Source: Balneolaceae bacterium
GTDB lineage: Bacteria > Bacteroidota > Rhodothermia > Balneolales > Balneolaceae
DNA length: 64,000 nt
NCBI GenBank assembly: GCA_020832285.1
Contig: JAFIFB010000076.1
Coordinates: 1 to 64,000 of the forward strand
Reading direction: 5' to 3'
Below, piece by piece: positions 56,576-64,000 of this stretch. The notes beneath the pieces were generated by a model. The model worked only from the letters and a program-made list of their open reading frames with translations. It was not told where the DNA came from and did no database searches. Numbering within the stretch: position 1 is the stretch's first letter; the number at the start of each line of letters is the position of its first letter. The position numbers and the translations under genes were made by a program.

Positions 56576-58879
56576 TCATCTCACCTCCAGTTTAATGGAC
56601 AGATAGGGCGCAAATGAAAGCTGGTCAATGCGGCGGTGGGTGGACACATCGTAGTAGAAGATGTTTGCGCGGTTGTAGAGGTTAACAGCACCAGCCTGAA
56701 TGTTTAGCCGCGTTTCCTGTAGACGAAACTGCCTGCCTGCCGAGATGTCCAGCCGGTGAAACACGGGGAGACGCGCATTATAGGGCCGGTCCATAATTAT
56801 TCTTGGTACACCAAGTTCTGTCATGATATTGGGCAGTTTGTTTTCAAATTGAATGCGGTCATCAAATCCGAAAGGCCGGGTATAGGGAAGGCCGCTACCC
56901 AGCTGCCAGCCGAGCGAGAGGCTATAGGGGCCGGCCTCTGCCGACGTGAGTGCATTGATCTGGTGGCGGCGGTCATGTGGCGGATGAAATCGCTGCACCG
57001 GCTCGCCGAACCAGGTGCTGAAATGCTCCTGGGCCGTCTCGTATTGCGTCCAGGTATAGCCGTAACCCAGTGATCCATACACCGAACTCCCTTGATACTC
57101 CACCCGTACATCCCCGCCGTACACATGGCCGCGGGCCAGGGTCAGGTCGGTGATAAACTGAGCGTTGGTACTCCATGTGGTCACCGGTTGATTACGCACG
57201 CGCTTGTAAAACCCCTCCACCGACCACTGTAAGACCGGTGACAGTGCCTGGCTCCAGCCGGCCAGTGCGTGGATGGCCTCCTTCTGGGAGCTGCCAATGG
57301 GAACCGGCATCCAGCCGGTAAAGACCGAGCTGACATCGCGGCGATCAGCCACACCCACCAGCGGCTGGCGGTAGAGCCCGAAAGCGGCGCTTAGTTCCTC
57401 CTCTTCGCGTCCGAACGGGTTCCACCGGGCACTAAACCGAGGCTCCATGCTGGCCCCGTAGCCGCCGGGAATAAAATTGAGCGCCACCCCGGGCTGAATA
57501 TGTACCCGGCTGCCCATCGGCACGGTGGCTTCCAGGTGCATACCGGCTCCGATCAGTTCCTCCACGTCCACTTGTGGAGTGAAGAACATTTCCTGGATAT
57601 CGTAGTTCAGAAATTTCATCAGAATGTAGCCGCCATAACCAACCGTGATGCGCCCTGCAGGCTGGCTCACATGGCCGTCGACAACAAATCGGTTCACCGC
57701 CGATTGCAGCTCCGAGTGGCCCACATCCATGGTATTGGATACCCGCGAAAAGTTCATACGCACATCCAGCAGTGCCCCGCTTCCTGCCAGGGCCAGGCAG
57801 CGCCCGCCCATTGTCAGATTGCCCCAGTGGACCTCGTCACCGGAGGCCGTGTCCATACGGCCGCGGTCGTAACTGTGCAGGACTGTGCCCGAACAGCGCA
57901 CCTCATCTGAGCTGTGGCTGAGCTTCAGGTAATGGCTTTGAAACTTCAAGGGCTGCTCTTCACCCAGAAATGTTCCTCCGAGATGCTCGATCAGTGAGTG
58001 GCGCACAGAGGCGATCCATGAGGATTCACCTTCCTTTATCGGACCTTCGGCCCTCAACCCGGCCACAAACGGGCTAATCGAGGCGGCGCCCCGGTTCTCG
58101 TACATGTGCCCGTCCTTCATCTGCACGTCAATCACCGATGAGACGCGCCCGCTATAGCGCGCACCGAAGCCGCCGCTGTGAAAATCGGCCACCGATACCA
58201 GATCCTCGGGAAAAGCCGAGAAGAAGCCCACAATGTGAAACGGCTGATAGATCAGCATCCCGTCCATGAACACCATATTTTGAGAGGGGGTGCCTCCGCG
58301 GATGAAAAGCTGTCCGCCGCGGTCGCCGGCAGCAACCACCCCGGGCTGGATCTGCAGGTAGCTGGCCAAGTCGCCGGTTCCGGCGGGAGTGGGTGCACGG
58401 GACAGATCGGCAGGCCGAATCCGCTGGTGACCCACCGTCTGGTTGGTTGCCCCGCCCCGAACGGTAATCACGAGGTCGTCGAGATGCTCCACGCGGGGCA
58501 ATAGGGCCTTACTCAGGGTAATGCGGCGTTCATCACCCAGATCAAGGGCTTCTTCGTGGGTGACATACCCGAGATAGGAAATGCGCACATCATAGTGGCC
58601 TGGCAGGATACCGCCGATGGAGTAAAACCCGTTTTGATCGGTGGCTGTTCCCCGGAACACCTCCTCCTGCCCGGCCTCAAACAGGATCACATTGGCTCCC
58701 GGTAGTACCTGACCCGACGAGCCGTCGGTGATAAACCCTTGCAGGCTGACGTTCTGGGCTTGGATGGGAGTGGATAGAAGGGTGAAAAATAGAAAAGTGA
58801 AAAAGAAGTACAGAACGAAATTGTGTCGCGACAATAATGGGTCTACAATTATTTTTATACTTGAATGTCTGATATTCAT
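56576..58879 (-). CDS. TonB-dependent outer membrane receptor with carboxypeptidase-regulatory-like domain
   Basis: 767 aa. Signal peptide (about 24-42, ending TPIQAQ). CarboxypepD_reg-like domain at about 45-130 (LQGFITDGSSGQVLPGANV...YLGYVTHEEAL). Plug with DLASYLQIQPGVVAAGDRGGQLFIRGGTPSQNMVFMDGMLIYQP, then a 22-strand-like barrel (length ~500). G+C is far above neighbours (40 of 60 bases at 57241-57300, against about 22 of 60 in the flanking DUF4249 gene), a sign of foreign origin or different selection. It lies 14 nt downstream of one DUF4249 gene and upstream of another. Confidence 0.92.
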   Translation of the reverse strand: MNIRHSSIKIIVDPLLSRHNFVLYFFFTFLFFTLLSTPIQAQNVSLQGFITDGSSGQVLPGANVILFEAGQEEVFRGTATDQNGFYSIGGILPGHYDVRISYLGYVTHEEALDLGDERRITLSKALLPRVEHLDDLVITVRGGATNQTVGHQRIRPADLSRAPTPAGTGDLASYLQIQPGVVAAGDRGGQLFIRGGTPSQNMVFMDGMLIYQPFHIVGFFSAFPEDLVSVADFHSGGFGARYSGRVSSVIDVQMKDGHMYENRGAASISPFVAGLRAEGPIKEGESSWIASVRHSLIEHLGGTFLGEEQPLKFQSHYLKLSHSSDEVRCSGTVLHSYDRGRMDTASGDEVHWGNLTMGGRCLALAGSGALLDVRMNFSRVSNTMDVGHSELQSAVNRFVVDGHVSQPAGRITVGYGGYILMKFLNYDIQEMFFTPQVDVEELIGAGMHLEATVPMGSRVHIQPGVALNFIPGGYGASMEPRFSARWNPFGREEEELSAAFGLYRQPLVGVADRRDVSSVFTGWMPVPIGSSQKEAIHALAGWSQALSPVLQWSVEGFYKRVRNQPVTTWSTNAQFITDLTLARGHVYGGDVRVEYQGSSVYGSLGYGYTWTQYETAQEHFSTWFGEPVQRFHPPHDRRHQINALTSAEAGPYSLSLGWQLGSGLPYTRPFGFDDRIQFENKLPNIMTELGVPRIIMDRPYNARLPVFHRLDISAGRQFRLQETRLNIQAGAVNLYNRANIFYYDVSTHRRIDQLSFAPYLSIKLEVR

Positions 58880-58893
58880 AGTTTAAATCTTCA

Positions 58894-59781
58894 TTAAGGT
58901 TGCCAACAGTTTGTGAAGCTGTTAATAAACAACTCAAAATCAAGTGTTTTGCTGACAATGCCAATAAGATAACCCGCTCCGTTTTCCACATTTCCAATAT
59001 CCGGTAATTGTGCTTCCAGTGAATTCCCTTTTGAAAAATTTTGCCATTCCGAACTGGCAGAAGCAGTATAAAGCTCACTTTGTAAGATCGTATATGGGAT
59101 GTTTTGAGATTCATAAAATCTGCAAATCATCAACCAGTGGGGGATAATATCTAACATCACAATATGTTCATCTGTCGGCGGAGGATTGTGAAACAATTGA
59201 TATCCAAGCGTATCTTGAGTATGATGAAATGTCCATTTCCTTATGGAACCGTTTCTATTATTTCGAACGTCATACGATACACTCACATCCGCTAAATGTT
59301 CAATACCTTTTAATTGCAGACGGACAACCGGCTGACCAGGCTCGATTTTGGGATCGGGAAAGTTCGGAGGCAGTGTCACCTTGGCAATGCTTGTCTGTCC
59401 ATCCGAGCGTTCCGCCTTAAGCAGGTAAGTATGCTCTGGTTCCAGTTCCATCGTGGAGCGAAAGTTAAACGCGATGATACCTGTTTCATACTGTACCAGT
59501 GAATCTTTCAGTGTCTCCGCCTGGCCGCTTTCCAGATGTTGTAGCGTTACCATCGCGTCTATGGTGGCATTTTCATCCAAAAACTGACTGTTACGCACCT
59601 CAGATACACGAATCCAATTGGTATTGGCCGGATATTCGAGTAAACCAAAAATTGAATAAGGATATGATTCACGTTCTGCGATTGGCTTAAACGTCTCGTC
59701 GCATCCTGATATTAAAATTAACATTAGAAAAAGCAAGATGATGACAATCGGGAAATGAATTTTTATAAAATCCATATTCAA
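58894..59781 (-). CDS. DUF4249 lipoprotein (upstream copy)
   Basis: 295 aa. Lipoprotein signal LMLILISGC (lipid Cys C27), DETFKPIAERESYPYSIFGLL and the same beta-strand pattern as the downstream copy. It precedes the TonB receptor by 14 nt, so the two are surely co-expressed. It likely presents ligand to the receptor or forms the lid of the transporter (inference from SusD-like placement). Codon and base use match the genome average and contrast with the GC-rich receptor. Confidence 0.86.
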   Translation of the reverse strand: MNMDFIKIHFPIVIILLFLMLILISGCDETFKPIAERESYPYSIFGLLEYPANTNWIRVSEVRNSQFLDENATIDAMVTLQHLESGQAETLKDSLVQYETGIIAFNFRSTMELEPEHTYLLKAERSDGQTSIAKVTLPPNFPDPKIEPGQPVVRLQLKGIEHLADVSVSYDVRNNRNGSIRKWTFHHTQDTLGYQLFHNPPPTDEHIVMLDIIPHWLMICRFYESQNIPYTILQSELYTASASSEWQNFSKGNSLEAQLPDIGNVENGAGYLIGIVSKTLDFELFINSFTNCWQP

Positions 59782-59790
59782 TACTCATTT

Positions 59791-59831
59791 TAAAAATAAA
59801 ACAACCCCGCAATATATCGGTGCAGGGTTGT
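59791..59831 (-). terminator. Terminator between the small secreted gene and DUF4249
   Basis: ACAACCCTGCA...TGCGGGGTTGT (one mismatch) then TTTTATTTTT on the minus strand. The loop is CCGATATAT. Confidence 0.75.
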
Positions 59832-59851
59832 ATATATTTTATTTGATATAT

Positions 59852-60205
59852 TTAGATGGGGTTAACGGTTATATAATATTCATCTGCCCACATCCCTGAT
59901 TCTCCTTGACATTGTAATTCTACTCTTAAAAAATATCCCTGATATGGATCCCAATCGTAATTGTAGTAAGCATGAAAGTAGCTATCGGAGTTACTTGATG
60001 TACTTGTATATTGACCATATCCCCAAGGAGCAGCTGGGTTGGGTTTATAATACCATTCATATATCTTAGTCGACCCGCAACCAGTAACATTTGCAGTCCA
60101 AGTTTCGTTTTCACCATGATCAACTGTGGTTGGACCGGAAATACTAACCTGTGGTGTCATTGTTTCAACAGTATTTTCAACCTCGGCAACATCTACTTTG
60201 TTCAT
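59852..60205 (-). CDS. Small secreted Ig-like protein, body split from its signal peptide
   Basis: 117 aa from ATG 60205. It contains a PKD/Ig-like beta domain: VSISGPTTVDHGENETWTANVTG, YEWYYKP, YFLRVELQCQG and a C-terminal DEYYITVNPI. As it stands it lacks a signal peptide. Removing one unit of the 10-bp tandem repeat at 60211-60230 fuses it in frame to an upstream signal peptide (60305-60210), giving a 151-aa single protein. So the gene is either broken or phase-variable. It is upstream of the DUF4249/TonB set on the same strand, followed by a terminator. Confidence 0.7.
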   Translation of the reverse strand: MNKVDVAEVENTVETMTPQVSISGPTTVDHGENETWTANVTGCGSTKIYEWYYKPNPAAPWGYGQYTSTSSNSDSYFHAYYNYDWDPYQGYFLRVELQCQGESGMWADEYYITVNPI

Positions 60206-60209
60206 ACCA

Positions 60210-60305
60210 TTATAAGCCTGTATAAGCCTGTAAACTGATAACAGTTACAAAGAAAAACATAATTATAGAAAAAACTAATAATGGTTTATTTGATAGTGTT
60301 TTCAT
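60210..60305 (-). pseudogene. Detached signal peptide of the small secreted protein
   Basis: A 31-codon frame MKTLSNKPLLVFSIIMFFFV-TVISLQAYTGL and stop. It is a classical Lys plus hydrophobic export signal with a cleavage site near SLQA. The stop is caused by the second unit of the 10-bp tandem duplication. With one unit removed it reads on into the body. Confidence 0.75.
60211..60230. repeat. 10-bp perfect tandem duplication
   Basis: TATAAGCCTG occurs twice without a gap. The length is not a multiple of three, so it shifts frame between signal peptide and mature protein of the small secreted gene. Confidence 0.95.
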
Positions 60306-61071
60306 AATAATTTATATTAGTTATTGTTTTGTTCAGTTGTTTAAACTGAAAGCATAGAAAAGCTCCTGAATAGCTTTAAACCTCTCATTTTAAGAAAAGA
60401 TAGTAAAATATATTTAACTTAAAAAAATATTCCCGCTTTTCTTTGTCATTTTTGGTTGTATTAATGCCCGTGGACTGCTTAGTTGCCTCAAATTGAAAAC
60501 GAGACAGATTTTATTCTATAATCATACTTTTTGATGGACCAACCGGTCAATAGCTAAGGCAGATCTCACCATATCTTTAACAATATTATGGGTTCATAAT
60601 TTTAGATTGGTATTTTCGAAGTTAGCATCAAACTGTCACGCTCATACCGGTTGGAGGGTAAAATAACGAGCATTTTCATTTCCTCCCGGCTTGCGCACAA
60701 TCCAGCCCCATATTAACGCATGGAAAACTGCTCCGAGGCCATACTGTCGTGTGAATACATCATTAAAAAATTTTAAATACTGACTTATAGGAAAGTCAGT
60801 TCGATTCCCTGATTTTGCCCAAAAGCGTGGCAACACTATTTAAACTATTTAAAAGGTGCCAGAAAGTTACTATCATCCGATATATAGAAAGCAGCTCACC
60901 CCTGCACGTAGTAGACCTTCAGTTAGTGTTATCCATACCTGTGATCGAGCCTTATTCTGCACCTTGAGTCTGTTGATTTGGTGGTCCTTTGGGAAACCCG
61001 TCTGGTAGTTTTTACTGCTTCCCGGTGATTGTCGCAATTGCCGTAACCTGAGTTTCTAACCTTTGTTCATA
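60306..61071. other. Long intergenic region before the beta-propeller gene
   Basis: A 766-nt AT-rich gap. A minus-strand frame (60642-60836) translates to a short stretch with WGWIVRKPGGN that I do not recognise; it may be a gene remnant. No RNA gene or strong repeat seen. Confidence 0.35.
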
Positions 61072-62136
61072 ATGATCACAAAAAAAACACGACGGGACTT
61101 TATCAAAACCAGTACAGCAATTGCAGTTGGAAGAGTACTGCTGCCCCACTTTAACATTTTAAAAAGCAAACCAAAACCTGGTGATGATATTCTCGGGCAT
61201 GGTGAATTCAGATACCGTGTTCATAAAGAATGGGGCAATCTGGATGCATCAGTAACACCGGTAGATAATTGCCATGAAATGGTGATGGACTCCAAAGGGC
61301 GATTGATCATGATTACAGATGAAGTCCGAAATAATATCATCATTTATGATAAATCAGGCAGGTTGCTGGACAGCTGGGGTGATCAGTTCCCGGGTGGGCA
61401 TGGCCTGAGTATATTCAATGAAGGAGGCGACGATTTCCTTTTTATTACAGATACAGAACAGGGAAAGGTCTTTAAAACTACAACAGATGGCAGAATTCTG
61501 TTTACAATTGAACATCCGGTCAATGTCGGTGCCTATGAACAAGACAACTCTTTCAGGCCTACTGAAACAGCCATAGCTCCGAATGGCGACATTTATGTGG
61601 CGGATGGATACGGTTCGCAATACATTTTACAGTATAATTCAAAAGGGGAGTATATACGGCATTTTGGCGGTCCCGGTAACGATGATGATAAATTCAGCGT
61701 GGCACACGGGGTTTGTATTGATGACCGTGATAAAAATAATCCAACCTTATTGTGCACCTCCCGAAGCCATAATTCGTTCAAACGATTCACCCTGGATGGC
61801 AAATATATTTCCACGATATTTTTGCCGGGTGCATTTGTGTGCAGAGCTGTTATTGACGACGGGAATATCTATTCAGGTGTTTGCTTTTCAAGGCTTCGGT
61901 ATTTAAATGTGACCGAAAACTCCGGATTTGTTACAATTCTTGATGAACATGACAAGGTTGTTTCAAATCCTGGAGGTACCGAACCCACATATCGTGACGG
62001 TGAACTACAGTTGATGGTTCAGGAAACACCTGTTTTTCATCATTGCCATGATGTTTGCATTGATGAAGACAAGAATCTGTATGTTTGTCAATGGAATGCC
62101 GGAAAAAGCTATCCTTATAAACTGGAACGAGTATAA
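61072..62136 (+). CDS. Tat-exported six-bladed beta-propeller (NHL-like) protein
   Basis: 354 aa from ATG 61072. The twin-arginine signal TRRDFIKTS is near the N-terminus. The repeats then have the form GRLIMITDEVRNNIIIYDKSGRLLDSWG, FLFITDTEQGKVFKTTTDGRI, GDIYVADGYGSQYILQYNSKGEYIRHFGG, typical for NHL or SMP-30-like propellers. The end has HHCHDVCIDEDKNLYVCQW. Secreted or periplasmic folded protein, with no assigned catalysis. It is 16 nt upstream of a secreted M20 enzyme, so the two probably form an operon. Confidence 0.83.
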   Translation: MITKKTRRDFIKTSTAIAVGRVLLPHFNILKSKPKPGDDILGHGEFRYRVHKEWGNLDASVTPVDNCHEMVMDSKGRLIMITDEVRNNIIIYDKSGRLLDSWGDQFPGGHGLSIFNEGGDDFLFITDTEQGKVFKTTTDGRILFTIEHPVNVGAYEQDNSFRPTETAIAPNGDIYVADGYGSQYILQYNSKGEYIRHFGGPGNDDDKFSVAHGVCIDDRDKNNPTLLCTSRSHNSFKRFTLDGKYISTIFLPGAFVCRAVIDDGNIYSGVCFSRLRYLNVTENSGFVTILDEHDKVVSNPGGTEPTYRDGELQLMVQETPVFHHCHDVCIDEDKNLYVCQWNAGKSYPYKLERV

Positions 62137-62152
62137 TCATATAAAAAAGTAT

Positions 62153-63475
62153 ATGAAAAACTTCATATCTGTATTAATTTTCCTGTTTGTTTTTAGTAAT
62201 ATCGTGTTTGGACAAAGTGATGTTATTAATAATGTTATTAATGATCATTTTGAATCTCTCGAAGAATTATACAAACACTTTCACGCGAACCCTGAACTTT
62301 CCTTGCAGGAAGAAAATACTTCTCGAAGGCTTGCTGAAGAGCTGCGCCAGCTTGGGTTTTCTGTAACTGAACAGGTTGGCGGGCATGGAATCGTTGCAGT
62401 TTATGAAAATGGTGATGGTCCCGTAATTCTGGTAAGAAGTGATATGGATGCCTTGCCAATGAGAGAAGAGACAGGGGTGCCTTTTGCAAGTACGGCAACG
62501 GCAATCACCGTGGAGGGTGAAGAGACCTATGTGATGCATGCCTGCGGGCACGACTTGCATATGGCAGCAATGGTTGGAACGGCTAATGTAATGTTACAGA
62601 AGAAAGATCAGTGGAACGGAACACTGGTATTTATCGGGCAGCCGGCAGAGGAACTTTTTTTAGGAGCCAGGGCAATGATCAGGGATGGACTATTTGAAAG
62701 ATTTCCCCTTCCTGATTATATGCTCGCCCTTCATGTAGATTCAGCCATGCCATCCGGCCAGGTGGGCTTTTCGTCAGGCTACGCCTATGCAAATGTGGAT
62801 ATGGGAGAGATTGTAGTCAGAGGAAGAGGCGGACATGGAGCATACCCAAACTACACTGTTGATCCGGTAGTCATGGCTTCCAGAATCGTTCTTGATCTCC
62901 ATACGATGATAAGTCGTGAGATTTCTGCAACTGACCCGGCCAATATCTCAATCGGATCGATCCGGGGCGGCTCCAGTGCAAATATTATCCCCAATGAAGT
63001 GAGAATGGAGATTGCTCTCAATGTTCATAACGAAAACACCAGGGAAAGATTAATCAGGAGAATAGAAGAGAAGTTAAAAGCAGCAGGCATCGCCGAAGGG
63101 CTCTCTGAAGAGGAATGGCCGCAGCTGATCCTGAATGATGAAACAAGAGTTGCTTCCGTATATAACGACCCCGAAATGGGAGAGCGTGTACGTAATACCT
63201 TCCAGAGAGTTCTTGGACCGGAAAATGTTCATGAAACCCTGCCATTTATGTATGGTGAGGATTTTGGGGAATATAACCATGCCATGCCCGATATCCCCGG
63301 TTTGCTTTTTGGGGTGGGTTCAATTCCGCCTGATGATATGAAAGCCGCTGAAGCCGGTTTGAAAGAGATTCCTACAACTCATTCTCCCTTATATCTGCCG
63401 GATTTAGAACCAACATTAAGAACCGGTATTTTAACCATGAGCAGTGCCATTATCGATCTGATGAGTGGAAATTGA
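62153..63475 (+). CDS. Secreted M20D amidohydrolase
   Basis: 440 aa from the ATG at 62153; the longer frame upstream lies inside the propeller gene. Signal peptide to about residue 20 (FVFSNIVFGQ). The M20D landmarks are HFHANPELSLQEENTS, VRSDMDALPMREE and the metal-binding HACGHD (C131, H133), followed by FIGQPAEELFLGA, LALHVD and FMYGEDFGEY. This subgroup splits N-acyl amino acids or IAA-, hippurate- or peptide-like amides. It acts in the periplasm or outside. Export and position beside a Tat propeller suggest extracellular amide breakdown. Confidence 0.9.
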   Translation: MKNFISVLIFLFVFSNIVFGQSDVINNVINDHFESLEELYKHFHANPELSLQEENTSRRLAEELRQLGFSVTEQVGGHGIVAVYENGDGPVILVRSDMDALPMREETGVPFASTATAITVEGEETYVMHACGHDLHMAAMVGTANVMLQKKDQWNGTLVFIGQPAEELFLGARAMIRDGLFERFPLPDYMLALHVDSAMPSGQVGFSSGYAYANVDMGEIVVRGRGGHGAYPNYTVDPVVMASRIVLDLHTMISREISATDPANISIGSIRGGSSANIIPNEVRMEIALNVHNENTRERLIRRIEEKLKAAGIAEGLSEEEWPQLILNDETRVASVYNDPEMGERVRNTFQRVLGPENVHETLPFMYGEDFGEYNHAMPDIPGLLFGVGSIPPDDMKAAEAGLKEIPTTHSPLYLPDLEPTLRTGILTMSSAIIDLMSGN

Positions 63476-63573
63476 GTCATATTTCCATCAACTGGTTCAC
63501 ATTTCTTCTGATGAATTCAATCCTTGAGTTTGAGACTGACAAGGGCAAGGCTTCAGAGTTGGTTCGACATGAA

Positions 63574-63960
63574 TTATTGTGGGTAAATTGATATGATGAC
63601 TCCTGTAGTCCCCTCTTGAGAGGCTGTGAGAAAATTGTTTTCCAAAAATAATGGACTTAAATAATTTAAGTTTTTTGTCAAATTCAAAGCTACCAAGCTT
63701 TCGGACCCACCCCCGTCCCCTCCCTATCACACCAAAATGCGGTGTGACAAGGAGGGGAGATCATTAAGAAAATTTATCGCTTTAAATAGTTTAAGTATGA
63801 AGAAACTTGATTTATCGAACGAGGGGTGTGTTCTGGGTATAGGTTCATTTTCTGTGTCCTGAGGTCGTTTTATAACTTCGTAAACACACCCCTCGTCAGT
63901 AAACAAATCACGACAAGTCGTGTTTTTGACTAACTTTTCCCCTCTCGAGTTGAGAGGTTT
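63574..63960 (+). repeat. Two-part dispersed hairpin element, interrupted copy
   Basis: TTATTGTGGGTAAATTGAT...GTAGTCCCCTC (63574-63620) and the hairpin ACGAGGGGTGTGTT (63819-63832) / AACACACCCCTCGT (63883-63896), perfect 14-bp arms, then CACGAC-aa-GTCGTG. The same parts are adjacent in the inverse copy at 28005-28222. Here about 170 bp with the CCCACCCCCGTCCCC repeat lies in between. No gene is seen in 63476-64000. Confidence 0.65.
63640..63810 (+). mobile_element. Nested ~195-bp repeat element, degenerate copy 3
   Basis: Shares TAAATAATTTAA, TTTCGGACCCACCCCCGTCC and the AAGGAGGGG partner with copies at 41672 and 53306, but is clearly more diverged. It interrupts the two-part element. Exact ends are uncertain. 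Confidence 0.5.
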
Positions 63961-64000
63961 TCGAAATCCCGACCCCCCAAAGAATTTTTAAAGTTCTTTC

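Noticed and set aside
60642-60836. 64-codon minus-strand frame with WGWIVRKPGGN
   Set aside because: Not recognised, and no start signal or domain is seen. Possibly a remnant, but unsupported.

Overview
The window looks like chromosome from a Balneolaceae-like bacterium (Rhodothermota/Balneolota side of the Bacteroidota superphylum). This is inferred from content, not from a search. The clues are SusC/SusD with an ECF sigma factor and FecR, type IX secretion (T9SS) sorting tails, DUF4249 lipoproteins beside a TonB receptor, a two-gene atpD-atpC unit, lysine 6-aminotransferase, several TTG starts with weak Shine-Dalgarno sites, and many short intergenic hairpin repeats. No phage, CRISPR array or rRNA was seen. 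One tRNA (initiator Met) is present.

Layout. 0.4-9.3 kb holds housekeeping and secreted proteins: a YjdM/PhnA zinc-ribbon protein, a DUF1080 hydrolase, an AbgT transporter, hisF-hisE, a serpin, an M20 dipeptidase and a SUMF1-type lipoprotein. 9.8-14.6 kb holds atpD-atpC and a large zinc metalloprotease lipoprotein. 15.3-22.3 kb is a regulated uptake locus (ECF sigma, FecR, SusC, SusD) closed by a strong terminator. 22.6-28.8 kb holds purL, two tandem membrane-anchored dihaem cytochromes c, an SDR oxidoreductase and an AhpD-like protein. 28.9-32.1 kb holds lysine and ornithine aminotransferases, the initiator tRNA and a GIY-YIG gene bracketed by a broken second copy of that tRNA. 32.3-38.1 kb holds an AsmA-like protein, mnmE and a cysteine cluster (class V aminotransferase, serine acetyltransferase, cysM).

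38-60 kb is the accessory part. Two T9SS-exported beta-helix paralogues flank a repeat-rich stretch. An IS110 remnant precedes a compact, GC-rich, translationally coupled Liv-type ABC transporter operon (livG-H-M, binding protein, livF). Then come three jelly-roll (polysaccharide-lyase-like) secreted proteins and an SGNH hydrolase. Last is a GC-rich TonB receptor gene lying between two near-duplicate DUF4249 lipoprotein genes. Together these suggest a surface polysaccharide (possibly uronate-containing) recognition and breakdown region, but the substrate is not shown by the sequence. 61-63.5 kb has a Tat-exported beta-propeller protein and a secreted M20 amidohydrolase.

The most notable non-coding content is a network of small mobile-looking repeats: (i) a 457-bp element with perfect 16-bp terminal inverted repeats, with an 80-bp relative whose TIR supplies the cysM stop codon; (ii) a nested ~195-bp element with three copies and an apparent empty site; (iii) a ~210-bp two-part hairpin element; (iv) CTGTCAG/CTGACAG and ATTCAGCTATCAGC hairpin families. 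A 10-bp tandem duplication splits a small secreted protein from its signal peptide, which could be decay or a reversible switch.
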